Shown piece by piece: positions 10,876-21,227 of a stretch of DNA of 64,000 nucleotides. The notes beneath the pieces are model-generated. The model saw only the letters and a program-made list of their open reading frames with translations, ran no database searches and was not told the origin of the DNA. Made by a program: the position numbers and the translations under genes. Every line of letters starts with the position of its first letter. The first letter of the stretch is position 1. The DNA is from Mycoplasmoides gallisepticum (GTDB lineage: Bacteria > Bacillota_I > Bacilli_A > Mycoplasmatales > Mycoplasmoidaceae), in the NCBI RefSeq assembly GCF_900476085.1, contig NZ_LS991952.1, forward strand, positions 917,409-981,408, in the 5' to 3' direction.

Positions 10876-11827
10876 CAAATTAAGTGATTTTGTTCCAAAT
10901 ACTTGTGATCTATTGTTGAAAATTTTTAGCAAGTATTTTGATGAAAAATATATCTATTTTATGGATAATAATAAACATTCTATCGAAGAAATGATGGCGT
11001 TAAAATATGATCACATTTTCTTTACTGGCAGCGATAATGTTGCTAAAAAAGTTATGGAAAAGCTTCAGCTGATTTGACACCAGCAACTTTAGAATTATGT
11101 GGCAAATCCCCATGTATTATTGATAAAGATATCAATCTAGAAAAAACTGTTAAAAGTTTTTTATTTGGAAAGATGTTAAACGCTGGTCAAACATGTATTG
11201 CGCCAGATTATTTGGTTGTTCACAAAGATATATACAATTCTTTTATTAACGAATTAATTAAACAGTTAGAAGAATTAAATCTAAATACGAATGACATGAC
11301 GCACATTATTAATGAACAACATATGAAACGATTAGAAAGATTAATATCTAAGACACCAAAAGAAAAGATCATTTATCAAAAAGCTAATCAAAAAAAACTA
11401 TTTTCATTCTTTAGTAATTGGTGATGTTAGTTTTACAGATTTGATTATGAAAGAAGAGATATTTGGTCTGATTATTCCAATTATTAAGTATGAAAATATC
11501 GATGGTTTGATTCAACAGTTTAAAACTAAAGACCGAGCATTAGCTTTGTATATGTTTAGTAATAACAAAGATATTACGAACAAAGTGTTTAGTTGTTTAG
11601 AATTTGGTGGTGGAGCTATCAACGACACTGTTATTCATATAGCCAGTAGCAATACACCTTTTGGTGGAGTTAGTGCTAGTGGAATGGGTAATTATCATGG
11701 CTATTTTGGTTTTAAAACCTTTAGTTATGCCAAGACAATATTAACCAAAGGAAAGATTGGCAACAACTTAAGATATCGTCCGTATACTAATCAAAAATTC
11801 GAGTTGATTAAAAAAAATTTTAAGTAA
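10856..11827 (+). pseudogene. Aldehyde dehydrogenase fragment, truncated and twice frameshifted
   Basis: It matches the intact copy on the minus strand at 40583-41944 from the A-G-N-T-A segment to the C-terminus. The N-terminal third is absent, and the fragment abuts a methyltransferase pseudogene read in the opposite direction. The frame breaks near 11,060 (after V-M-E-K) and near 11,400 (after N-Q-K-K). Once shifted, the sequence reads on as L-T-P-A-T-L-E-L-C-G-K-S-P and H-S-L-V-I-G-D-V. The catalytic Cys motif N-A-G-Q-T-C-I-A-P-D-Y is still present. This fragment marks the left end of the inverted duplicated block. Confidence 0.9.
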
Positions 11828-11980
11828 TCTTTTGAATAAAGACATATCTTTATATTGTTAGATTATTTTTTAACACTAGTGTTAATGCACCCCTTTGCAT
11901 CAATCTAAATTTTCCTTTATAATTAAGTATATTAATCGATTTATAGTTATTTAATGAGCTTTTACTTTTTGATTAAATAA
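11828..11980 (+). promoter_or_regulatory. Upstream region of MIB-A with a perfect 16-bp palindrome
   Basis: TTAACACTAGTGTTAA at 11870-11885 is a perfect palindrome about 95 bases before the MIB-A start. I did not see it upstream of the other MIB genes. It may be an operator or a chance sequence; no T-run follows, so a terminator is unlikely. Confidence 0.35.
11942..11947 (+). promoter_or_regulatory. Putative -10 box TATAGT of MIB-A
   Basis: TATAGTTATTTAATGAGCTT lies about 35 bases before the MIB-A ATG. Closely similar sequence (ACTAT- or TATAGT-based on the coding strand, then TATTTAATGAGC) precedes MIB-E and MIB-F and, less exactly, MIB-D, suggesting a shared promoter for each paralogue. 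Confidence 0.5.
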
Positions 11981-14005
11981 ATGTTAAATTCTAAAAAACG
12001 AAAGATCATTAAATTGGTTACTTTATCAGCGACTTCATTAACCGTAGCAGGTGGAACAACTTTAGGGATTGTTTATAGTCAAAATACAGGTACCAATAAC
12101 GACAGCTTAGTTCAAAGACAAAACAAAATTACCTTAAATGGTAGTGGTAAAGCCCAAGATGCTTATAATTCTAACCGGGATAATAACTTACCTGAAGTAG
12201 AAAAACCTGATACTAAAGCTCCGGTTGTAATAGACAAACCTAAACCTGAACCTGTTCCAGAACCAATTCCTCAACCTGAACCTAAAAAACCAACAATAGA
12301 AGATATGTTGCCTCAATCTTCTGAAGGTTTTGTTAATATAAATGATTTACCTGATTTAGATTTTAGTACGCTCAAACCTGTGAAAACTCCTAAAGGTCAA
12401 TTAAGCGAAACAGATAAAAGAACTATCAAAACAGCAATAAGTACTTTAGTTGATTTAACAAAAAATTTGCCATCTCATTTTTCTAAAGAGGAAATTGCAC
12501 AAATTAATAAAGCAATTAATGACATAAGAAAATTAAATGCTTATACAAAAAATGAAAAAGATAATGATTGAAGTTCTTTATTAAATGGTTTAATTGTAAA
12601 TGATGGTAGAACTACCGAAGAAAAAGCAAATGCTATTGGCTGACCTTATAAAGATAATCGGCACAATTATTCTTTATCATTTAAATTAATGTGAGAAAAC
12701 TATCAAAGAGATCTTGAAAGTATGTTAGCTAAAGGTATGGTTCCTAGTTTACAATGAGGTTCATTCGGTAATGTTTGAGGTTTTGCTGATCATAGTGATA
12801 ACGTAGTAAGAAATAAATTAATTGCAGACAATAATAGTAGATATTTTCCTTACAATACAGAATATAAAAGAACTTCTGGTGTAATTCGTAATTTAGATTA
12901 CGAAGGATTTAAAAAACAAGACGCAACTGATAGATTTACTGAATATGGAGCAAGTAGTAATAAAGGAATTACTGTTTTAGAATATACACCTGAAGGCGAA
13001 TTTGCCAAAAGTAAAGTTCAAGGCAATCGTTTAATAGCTGTTTTAGATGCATCAAATAGAGAGGGATACAATAGTTTCCTTAAATTCTTACAAGATGCAA
13101 CAAGAGCAGGCAGAAAAATTGATGGAATTGTAATTAAAAATATGGGTCTTATTGATAAGCACCAAGACTTTAGCCAAATTCTTGCTCAAATGCCTGATTC
13201 AATTCAAAAATTAACGCTATTTTTCGAAGGCAAAGACACTTCATCATTAATTGGTTTGAAAGACAAAAAAATTCAAGAAATTGATTTATATAATTCAAGC
13301 AATACTATAGCTGATGATTGAGCTATAAATCCTTATGCACTTAAAGGAGTAAAAAATATTACTTTTGATTATAACTATGACATAGGTTTTCCTGGCATAC
13401 CTGGTAATAATCGTGATATGCCTGGATCAATAGTATTTAATACTTTAAAATTTGATAAAGGTATGTCATTAAGTCAAATTAATGAAGGACTTAAAATTGC
13501 TCTTAACGATAGATTTGGTGAGAGAATCTTCCAAGGTCAATTTGGAGATGGCTCATGACCTACTTATTTAGATTTTTCTAATCTTCCAGAAATCAAAAGT
13601 TTACAAGGTATGAATTTCTATGGTAGAGTATTTAAAAAATTAACCCTTTATAACAATTCGAATGTCTTTACTGTAGATAGTAAAACTTTACATCAACAAC
13701 AATGATCAGCTTTATTAATTAAAGGACCCGATCGTCCTAAGTTAATGTTTGTTTCTCCTCAAAAAGTTGATACACTTTATATACAAGGTAACGCGGTTGA
13801 TTTAGGCAATAATTGAGGTCCAGAACTTTATGGATTAATTGAATCAGGAAAATATGTTTTCCAAAAAGTTTATGTAGATAATGAAACGATGGAAAATACA
13901 TTAAATAGTTCTCAAGCCTTTACTACTTTTGGTAAAAGAGCAATTGTAAAACCAAGAAACTTTGATACTAATGGAGTAAATAGTGAAAACATCTCGTTTG
14001 AATAA
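11981..14005 (+). CDS. MIB-A: mycoplasma immunoglobulin-binding (MIB-like) protein, intact
   Basis: A 674-codon protein, open throughout with TGA as Trp. The basic start M-L-N-S-K-K-R-K-I-I-K and a hydrophobic segment at residues 10-33 form a signal anchor. A Pro/Glu/Lys linker (residues about 75-105, P-E-P-V-P-E-P style) follows, then a long Asn/Asp/Leu-rich body with leucine-rich-like stretches around D-A-S-N, L-I-G-L-K-D-K-K-I and L-Y-N-S-S-N. MIB proteins, as known from M. mycoides, bind the light chain of antibody and present it to the protease MIP. Here MIP lies just downstream but is frameshifted. The front resembles MIB-F (shared A-Q-D-A-Y-N-S-N-R-D-N-N-L-P), while the body from residue 103 matches MIB-D almost word for word, so this is probably a recombinant gene. 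Its 3' end overlaps the next start by 23 bases. Confidence 0.85.
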
Positions 14006-14959
14006 TTCAAAAGTTTTAAGATTCAATTGAGAAAAAGAAAATATTTTAAGAGTTATAGCTTTATCTACTCTGTTTATCTTTGTTGTTATTTTTGGCTTCT
14101 TATTTGAATTTGCTATGAAGCATTTAAGTGTTAATTTACTTTCTTATGAAGATTTGTTTAACACTTCTTATACTTTACATAAAGAATCAAATTTCTATGT
14201 ATTTTATACTGTAATTCTCTTTGGTCTTTTAATAATAAGTACTATGAAAAGTTATTTTTTTAGTCAATAAAAATAACAAAGAAAATGTCTTATCATTTAT
14301 TGATAATATTTTCCGTTTTTTACAAGCTGGAAATGAAGTTGCCGCTTCTTTAGATAAAAAACCTTCAATCGGTGGTTATCAAGCAACTTTAAACAGTCAA
14401 ATTTCGCAAGCAGAACAAAGATTATTTAATAATGAAAATGGTTCAATTGCTTCCTTTCAAATTGTTTTCTTACCATTGGATGATTTATCTGATCCTTCAG
14501 CTGTAGCTGTATTTAATCACTTAAATTCTTCATTAGTGCTTTCAAGAGAAATTAGTGCTAAAAATATTTTTTCTGCTTTTGATCCTTTAGTTTCTTCATC
14601 AAATAATGTTAATCCTGAATTTATCGGTCAAAGGCATTATAATGCCATTTTAGAAACTAAATATATTTTGCAAAAATATAAAGAAATCGAAGATGTTATG
14701 TTAATTTTAGGTTTTGATGAATTAGACGATGAATCTAAAACAATTGTTAAAAAGCTTTACAATTACAAAAATTCTTCTCACAAAATTTCTATATGACAGA
14801 ACATTTTACACTTAAAAGTGGTCTTTTTGTTAAAGTGGGGTTTTTGTTAAATTGGAAGATACAATTAGTTCAGTTGAGAAAATTTTAAAAGGTGAATTTT
14901 TAGATTTAAATCCAGAAAAATTCTCATATATTGGTTCAGTAGATCATATTAAAATTTAG
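13983..14959 (+). pseudogene. F1-like ATPase remnant, copy A: membrane protein N-terminus fused to beta-subunit C-terminus, frameshifted
   Basis: A GTG start overlaps the MIB-A stop. The first 90 codons encode a two-TM protein (hydrophobic segments at about residues 24-45 and 70-90). A TAA then ends the frame after a run of seven T (14,252-14,260), where copy B has six. The sequence continues as the second half of an F1 beta subunit: the Walker B region with [28 protein letters not shown] and L-Q-K-Y-K-E-I-E-D. The Walker A half is missing. A further shift follows in an A-run (5 versus 6 A) near 14,750, and a 17-base tandem duplication lies near 14,820-14,850. Stop TAG is at 14957-14959. Mycoplasma F1-like (type 3) ATPases are known to sit beside MIB-MIP; this is what is left of one. 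Confidence 0.85.
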
Positions 14960-15133
14960 AAAATAAAAAATTCATTTTAGAACTTTTACTATATAGAAAA
15001 TATATTGATTTGATTAATTTTGCTTTTAAAACAGCATTTTGATCAAGAAAAAGAGTAATCTTAAACTTTTTATAATTCATTAGAATTGTTATTTAAATAT
15101 AAAAGAAAATTTTTAATTTTCTCAAGGAGTATT
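14960..15133 (+). other. Gap between F1-like remnant and MIP-A
   Basis: A roughly 40-codon open stretch (about 14,955-15,073, reading F-I-L-E-L-L-L-Y-R-K and ending in TAA) has no ATG and may be the scrap of another gene of the former ATPase cluster. AAGGAG at 15124-15129 is the ribosome-binding site of the MIP-A start. Confidence 0.4.
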
Positions 15134-17511
15134 ATGAAATTAAAATTCAAACATTTATTTTTAGGTAGTGTTTTGTTGTTAACTGGATTAACACCTTTGA
15201 TGGTAGCTTGTTCTAAAAAACAAATAGATGATAAAATTAATCCTACAACTCCATCAGACGAAGAAAAAAAAGCTAGTGATAAACACGGAGGTTTAGTAGA
15301 AGTACAACCAGAAGGACCTTCAATTAACTTACCAGGCACTAATCCAACTAATCCGACAATTCCAACTAATATACCAGGAAAACCACAATTGGCTATTGAT
15401 AATATTGAAGCATATAGAAATTTATCAACAACTGAAAAAATAAAGTTGATTTAGAGGGCTATGTTAATGCTTTAAGTAGATTACATGGTGGATTAGAAAA
15501 TGTGCAAAATGTTATTTCTCAACGTTATAACATTCCTGCTTTAAATGAAACTCAAATTCAAACTTATAATCAAAAAGCCGCAGCAGCAAATCAACCTGAT
15601 TATGCTAGTGCTCTATTAAGAAATTTTTCTATAGTTAATGATAATAATTATTTATATGTAAATCCTATTAGAGATTCATCGAAAGCTGCTTATTGAAATT
15701 CAACACCAGGTAATCGTGGTTTACCAAGATATTTACCTAATGAAATTTATAAAAAAGCAGCAATGCAAACATATGCAATTGAATTTTTCAATCATAATTC
15801 AGAATTAGAAAAAATTCCCAAAGGTAGCTCAAAAGCTTATTTAACTTACCGTGGTACTGCATGGATTTTAGATTATGAATTAGATAGTAATGGTTATCCT
15901 ACTAAATGATATTTAGCAACTAACGCTCACGTAGCAGCTGGTTTTATGAAAGCTAAAAGTGATGGTTCAAGATTTACTAACATAGTTGATTTAAATGCTG
16001 AAAAAGAACGTTTTGAAAAAGTTCAAAAAACTTTTGATGAAGGACAAACTAAATGAGAAGGAATAAGTAAAAATTATTTAGATAAAATTGAAAAACTGCA
16101 CGCTGATGTTAAAAAATATCATGGTTTAAAACAACAAGCTGAAACAGACGGCAATGCTGCTAAAGTTAGCGAATATGAAAATTTAATTAAAAAAATCCAA
16201 GATAATGATTTACCTGCTGCATATAAAGAAAAAGATAGCAAAACTTCAGAAGAATGAAATAAATTACCTTTTGAATATCGTAAAGCTTGATCAGATTCAC
16301 AAGAAACTCTAAAAGCAGGTTTCTTGGGAGAAACTACAAGTATTGTTATTAGTCATTTTAATCAAAATACCCCTTTAAACCAATGATTAAGAACTAATGC
16401 AGTAGCTCCAACTGTAGAAAAATTTACTTTTAAACCAGAACAAGTTAAATTAGTTTATGCTGGTGTAGATTTTCTTAATTCAAGCCCTAAAGATTATATA
16501 GATCCTTCTTCTCCAATTAGTAAAATTGAAGAATCGGCCGATTTTGCTGTTCTTGAAATTGATTTTAATCATCCAAGCGGTGTAAATGATACTTACAAAT
16601 ATACTACAAGAAATACTTTACAACCAACAAGCGATCAAGAAAATGTTGTAGAAAATGCCGGAGAATTAGCTAAAATAGCTACTTCAGATTATGCAAATTG
16701 AGAGAAAAAAGATCAAATTAGTTTTATTTCTAAATCTTTAAAAGCAACTTATGAAGAAGATCAAAAAGCTATTATTAATGATGTTACACTTACTAATGGT
16801 CAAAAAACAAATGCTAAAAAAGCTAATTTAAACTTTATTTCAGTGGGATTCCCAATTTCTTCAACTGATAATCACTTAGAAAAAACTTATGATACTGATG
16901 TTGATCGATTAGAAGAAGATAGTCAAAGTTTATGAATTAATAAACCAATTTATATAGCTGAAGGTAAAGAAAATGGTATTATCGGAACTAAAGAATACGG
17001 CGGTAGTTTGAATCCTGCTTTAAGTATTAGAAACTTTTTAAATATGCCCGGAATTACTGATTTTACTATTTCTAATCCTTTAATTCAAGCTGAAAAAAAT
17101 GTCGGTTATGTTTATAATTTTATAAAAGATACTCAATCAAATTATCAAGGTAATCAATATACTAATTATGGATTAGGTTATTCTCTTAATTCATGACAAC
17201 CATTAGGTGGGGCTTCAGGTTCAAGTGTAAGAACTATTGATAATAAATTAATTGGTATTAACTTTGCTACAGCAGATGGAGCTGGTGTTTCTTTAACAGC
17301 ATTTACTCAAGCTTTTAGAAGTGAAGGTGAAAGTTACAGTGGTTTTTATGGTAAATACCAATTAGAAGAATATGATTTAATTTATGGTGGTGGTAAAAAG
17401 CAAAGAACTTCATACCGTCAAGCCCTAGAGTCATTAAAGGCAAATATTAAAACAGCATTATTCCCTAATGGAACAAATGAAATTCCAGAAGAATTTAAAT
17501 TCAAAAATTAA
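15134..17511 (+). pseudogene. MIP-A: MIP-type (DUF31) immunoglobulin protease lipoprotein, frameshifted
   Basis: ATG 15134-15136 has a good AAGGAG seven bases ahead. The product starts with a lipoprotein signal ending in L-M-V-A-C-S, identical to MIP-B over about 95 residues. At 15,434-15,440 a run of six A replaces the seven A found in MIP-B, shifting the frame into TAG about 10 bases later; the short product is about 106 residues. The remainder is open to TAA 17509-17511 and keeps the whole trypsin-like triad: His in T-N-A-H-V-A-A, Asp in S-A-D-F-A-V-L-E, Ser in G-G-A-S-G-S-S. One added A would restore a full protease. It is either decayed or phase-off. Confidence 0.88.
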
Positions 17512-17540
17512 TAAAATTTTAATTATTTTATGGAGGAAGT

Positions 17541-17872
17541 ACGATAAAAACAAAAAAGATTAAATTATTAATTAATTTTGGTGCAATTAGTATTTTAGGT
17601 GTTGCTGGAGCAGTAACGGCTAAAGTTATTGTTGATAAAGCTAGAGATTTAAATGTTATTATTGCTTCAAGAGGTGATAAATTAGTTTTAAATTTATAAA
17701 ATGTTGAAACTGATCATATTAATTCCTCAAATAAAGATAACAATTTAAAAGAAATAAAAGAAGAAACAATAACTCCTGTAGTTAACAATAAAGAAGAAAA
17801 TCAAGTTGAACTCCTGTGAAACCTAAACCTAAACCTGAGAAAAAACCAGAAAAACCTAATAGGATTAATTAG
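17541..17872 (+). pseudogene. MIB-C' stump: truncated 5' part of a MIB-like gene
   Basis: The sequence matches the front of the MIB-C pseudogene (minus strand, ending at 30347): basic start, hydrophobic segment, then R-D-L-N-V-I-I-A-S-R-G-D-K and a Pro/Lys linker. The expected ATG is ACG (17541-17543) after a good GGAGG. A TAA shared with MIB-C follows the K-L-V-L-N-L motif near 17,698, and a shift occurs near 17,812. Homology stops in the P-K-P-K-P-E-K linker around 17,870, which is the right end of the inverted block. Confidence 0.8.
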
Positions 17873-17879
17873 CTGCTTT

Positions 17880-18821
17880 ATCAACATTAACTTGATTTCG
17901 AGCATCTTCTCAATTAATGTTGGTAATTAACGTTCATTGTGAGAATAATCGCTTTTTATTTTTATCTCTTTGAGTAAAAATAAAATCTTTGATCTCTTCT
18001 TGTTCATTATCTCCATCTGGAAAGAAACTATAGATATTTCTTAATCCATAGCTTTCAAGTTTTCTGATATCAGTATGACTTGAAAAGTAAATTTTAATTC
18101 TTGGATTATTTGTTGGCAAGACCTATTGAGAATGACGGCTTGGAGAAAGCTGATCTCTTCAAGTGTTAGTTCTAGGCGTGTAATAAATATCCATTAATCA
18201 GGTATCCATTTATCCGCAATGAATTGGGATAATACGTTTGAATCTTCAATGCCGTTGTATGTAACATTATCATTGTTACGCACTAATTGAAGAATATGAA
18301 TATGGTTTGCGCATATGATCTGAATTAGATCATAATGCGATCTTTTTATCAGGATTCTTTTCAACTAGATCTGTTATATATGTAGTAACCATACTGTTAT
18401 CATATCATTCATCATCTTGATCATCTACGATCACACTTGAATTAGCACGAATCGCTTCTTCATTTGTTTGATCTACAACACGATCGTTTTTTAAGAAATT
18501 GATTAATGCATCAACATTAATGTTTCTTTGGAACTCATGAAAAGGCATTAAGATAAAGTGAACTTCCTTGTTAGATAGCATAGCTAATCTTAAAAAGTTA
18601 TAAAACGGTTGAACCCCTCATGATGAAAAATATACGTCAATATCAGCATCATCTTGTGCTTTAAGAATATTGGTTTGTAAAGCAAGTTCTGGGTCGTATT
18701 GTTTTATCTGTTGAGAATCCTTTCCTTTTTAGTTATTAGGATTAAAACAAGACGTTAATGTACCCATTAACGGCATTGTTGCCAATGATAAAACTAATAA
18801 CTTCTTTTTCTCCCATATCAT
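17880..18821 (-). pseudogene. Lipoprotein of unknown function, multiply broken
   Basis: ATG 18819-18821, preceded by a TATAAT-like box, opens a lipoprotein signal (M-I-W-E-K-K-K-L-L-V-L, ending G-T-L-T-S-C-F). TAA follows directly after C-F-N-P-N-N. The same frame then encodes about 130 residues with V-Y-F-S-S-W-G-V-Q-P-F and L-M-P-F-H-E-F-Q before a frameshift near 18,300. Another TAA lies near 18,200 and another shift near 18,120; the last piece reads Y-F-S-S-H-T-D-I-R-K and stops near 17,934. The repeated pattern (Y-F-S-S, L-x-x-L-x-x-Y-G) recalls polysaccharide-active or sialyltransferase-like folds, but I cannot assign a family. It adjoins the duplicated block and may have been broken in the same event. 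Confidence 0.7.
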
Positions 18822-18938
18822 AAGTGTTTTTTTATATAGGGTTATTATACTAAAAAATTTGGTTGATCGTTTTTAACAAAATGATCATATATTTCGTATT
18901 TTTATCGATATTCTATTTAAAAAACAATTTAATTTCTT

Positions 18939-21086
18939 CTATTTGTTCCAGATTTCTTCTTGAATGATCGGAATATTTAGCACTTTGGCTTGGTTAATTT
19001 TTTTAGCTGTTGGACTGTTACCCGCTAAAACAAAATCAACGTTTTTAGACACACCACTTACAAACTTAATTTTGTATTTTAAAGATAGTTTTTTAATAAT
19101 GTCGTTTCGTGAGATACTAAAAGAACCAGTGATTACAAACTTTTTATCATAGTAGATAGATGAACTATCAACTAAATCATTATTGATCTCATCTTTAGTG
19201 TTAATCGATAAAGTTTTTAATTGTTCAATTAATTCCCAATTTTTTTCATCTGAGAAAAAACTAAATAGTGAATTAGCAGTTATGCTGCTAATATCAGCTA
19301 ATCGCATGTAATCTTCAACAGTTAAGTTTTTAAGTTGATCAATATCGTGATATGTATTAGCAATCGACTTCGCTGTTGCTATTCCAATATATTTAATATT
19401 AAGTGCAGCCAATAACCGATATAATTCTCGGTTTTTAGATTCATTAATACTGTTAATTAATTTATCAAACGATTTCTCTTGAAATCTAAAGTTATATTTT
19501 AAAGATGATTTAGAAAACCCCTTCTTAAGCCAAGGTTTGATAATAATCTCTTTGTATCGTTCTAATTGATAAATATCTAAAACGCTATTAACAAACGTTT
19601 GTTCTTCATTATCTAATAACTTAAATAAACTAAGATCTTCACTAACATTTTGATTGGTGATTAATTCATTACATTCTCTAATAACATCATTAACTTTAGT
19701 ATTAAAGAATAAAGCTAAAGTGCTTTCACTCAAACCTTCAATGTTCATTATTGGTTTAGAACAATAATAGATTAGATATTGCAATTGCTTTTGTTTACAT
19801 TGATCATAAATACAATATCAATCAACCTCTTCAGGTTTTTTTACTAGAGGTTGATGACAACTTGGACAGTTGTAATCAAACTCAAGTTTTTTAGCATTAT
19901 TCGGTCGTTTATCTAGATTTACACCAATCACCTTAGGGATGATCTCAGCAGCCTTAATTAAATATACGTAGTCATTAATCCTGATATCTAGGTCGTTGAT
20001 ATACTCTAAGTTATGTAAAGTTGCATAAGTGATAATCGAACCTTCTAATTCAATTGGGGCTAGTTGTGCAACAAAAGTTAGTTTTCCAGTTCGACCAACG
20101 TTAAGGATAATATCTTTTAATTGGGTTTGCACCTGAGTAGGTGCAAACTTGTATGCGATTGCTCATTTGGGAAACTTAGAGGTGTAACCGATTATTTCAT
20201 AATCCTTGAAGTTGTTATATTTGATTACAGCTCCATCGATTCGATAATCTAATTTATTCTTGTTGTTTTCTAGTTCTTTAAGACTGGTGTAAAGTTCTTT
20301 AATGTTGCTAAATAACTTAATCTCTTTAGCAACATTAAAGCCTCATTCTTTTAACTGTTGGATCACTTGATACTGGGTTTCAAAACCTAGTTCATAAGCG
20401 TTGGGAATATAATAAAAGAACGCATTAAGTTTACGTTTGGCAACTTCACTAACATCAATGTTTCTTAAACTTCCAGAAGCATAGTTTCTAGAGTTCGCAA
20501 ACTTCTTATCTTCATCTCTTGAAGCATTAATTGCTTCAAAGTCTTGATTACTTACGTAGACCTCTCCACGGATAACGATCTTTTTGATCGTTGTATTAAT
20601 TTTTAATGGGATTGTTTTAATTGTTTTGATATTAGCTATCACACTCTCACCAAAAACCCCATCACCCCTAGTAAGCGCTTCAGATAACACGCCGTCAAGA
20701 TAAATTAATGAGATTGATAAACCATCAATCTTAGGTTCTAACACGTAAGGATTATCTTCTTGTTTACTTATCTTAGCAATATTTTCATTAAAGTTAAGCA
20801 ACTCTTCAAAATTAAAGCAGTTGCCCAATGATAACATCAAGTAATCATGTTTAACTTTAATGAACTTATTGCTAATTGATGATCCCACTCTTTGAGTGGG
20901 GGAATAACTTAAAACGTATTGTGGGTATTTTCTTTCATAACCTAGTAAAGTTCGATAAGTATTATCATATACTTCATCTGAAACACTTGGGTTAGATAAA
21001 ACATAATACTCATGTTCTCATTTAGTTAATTTTTTAACTAAATCTTCGATTATCTCTTTAATACTTTCGTTTTTCTTTTCAATCAT
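18939..21086 (-). CDS. ligA: NAD+-dependent DNA ligase LigA
   Basis: A 715-codon frame from ATG 21084-21086 to TAG. It seals nicks during replication and repair using NAD+ as AMP donor. The adenylation motif [11 protein letters not shown] sits near residue 115 with the nucleotidyl Lys. R-G-D-G-V-F-G-E and R-G-E-V-Y follow, then the OB fold ([10 protein letters not shown]), a four-Cys zinc finger (C-P-S-C, Y-C-I-Y-D-Q-C), HhH repeats ([11 protein letters not shown]) and a BRCT domain from about residue 635 (F-V-I-T-G-S-F). The order and length are those of bacterial LigA. It stands alone between the rearranged block and tRNA-Gly. Confidence 0.96.
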
Positions 21087-21120
21087 AATGATAAACTAAG
21101 CTTAACTTTTGAATCAATAA

Positions 21121-21181
21121 AAAAAGAGTGCTTAATTGCACTCTTATGAAGATTTGTATCAGTGCTTGATACAAATTTTTT
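21121..21181 (-). terminator. Double hairpin terminator after tRNA-Gly
   Basis: AAGAGTGC/GCACTCTT (21124-21145) forms a hairpin that on the minus strand runs into TTTTTT. A second hairpin, ATTTGTATCA/TGATACAAAT (about 21151-21175), has a T-run on its plus-strand side. The pair suits termination of the leftward tRNA transcript, and the second stem could act rightward. Confidence 0.7.
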
Positions 21182-21227
21182 GTCACTAATTCTCGCAATT
21201 AGCAACCAATGTCGTTTAAATTATTAA

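Noticed and set aside
10856..17872. The duplicated block as an insertion sequence or prophage
   Set aside because: No transposase, integrase, terminal inverted repeats or target duplication was found at its ends; homologous or illegitimate recombination fits better.
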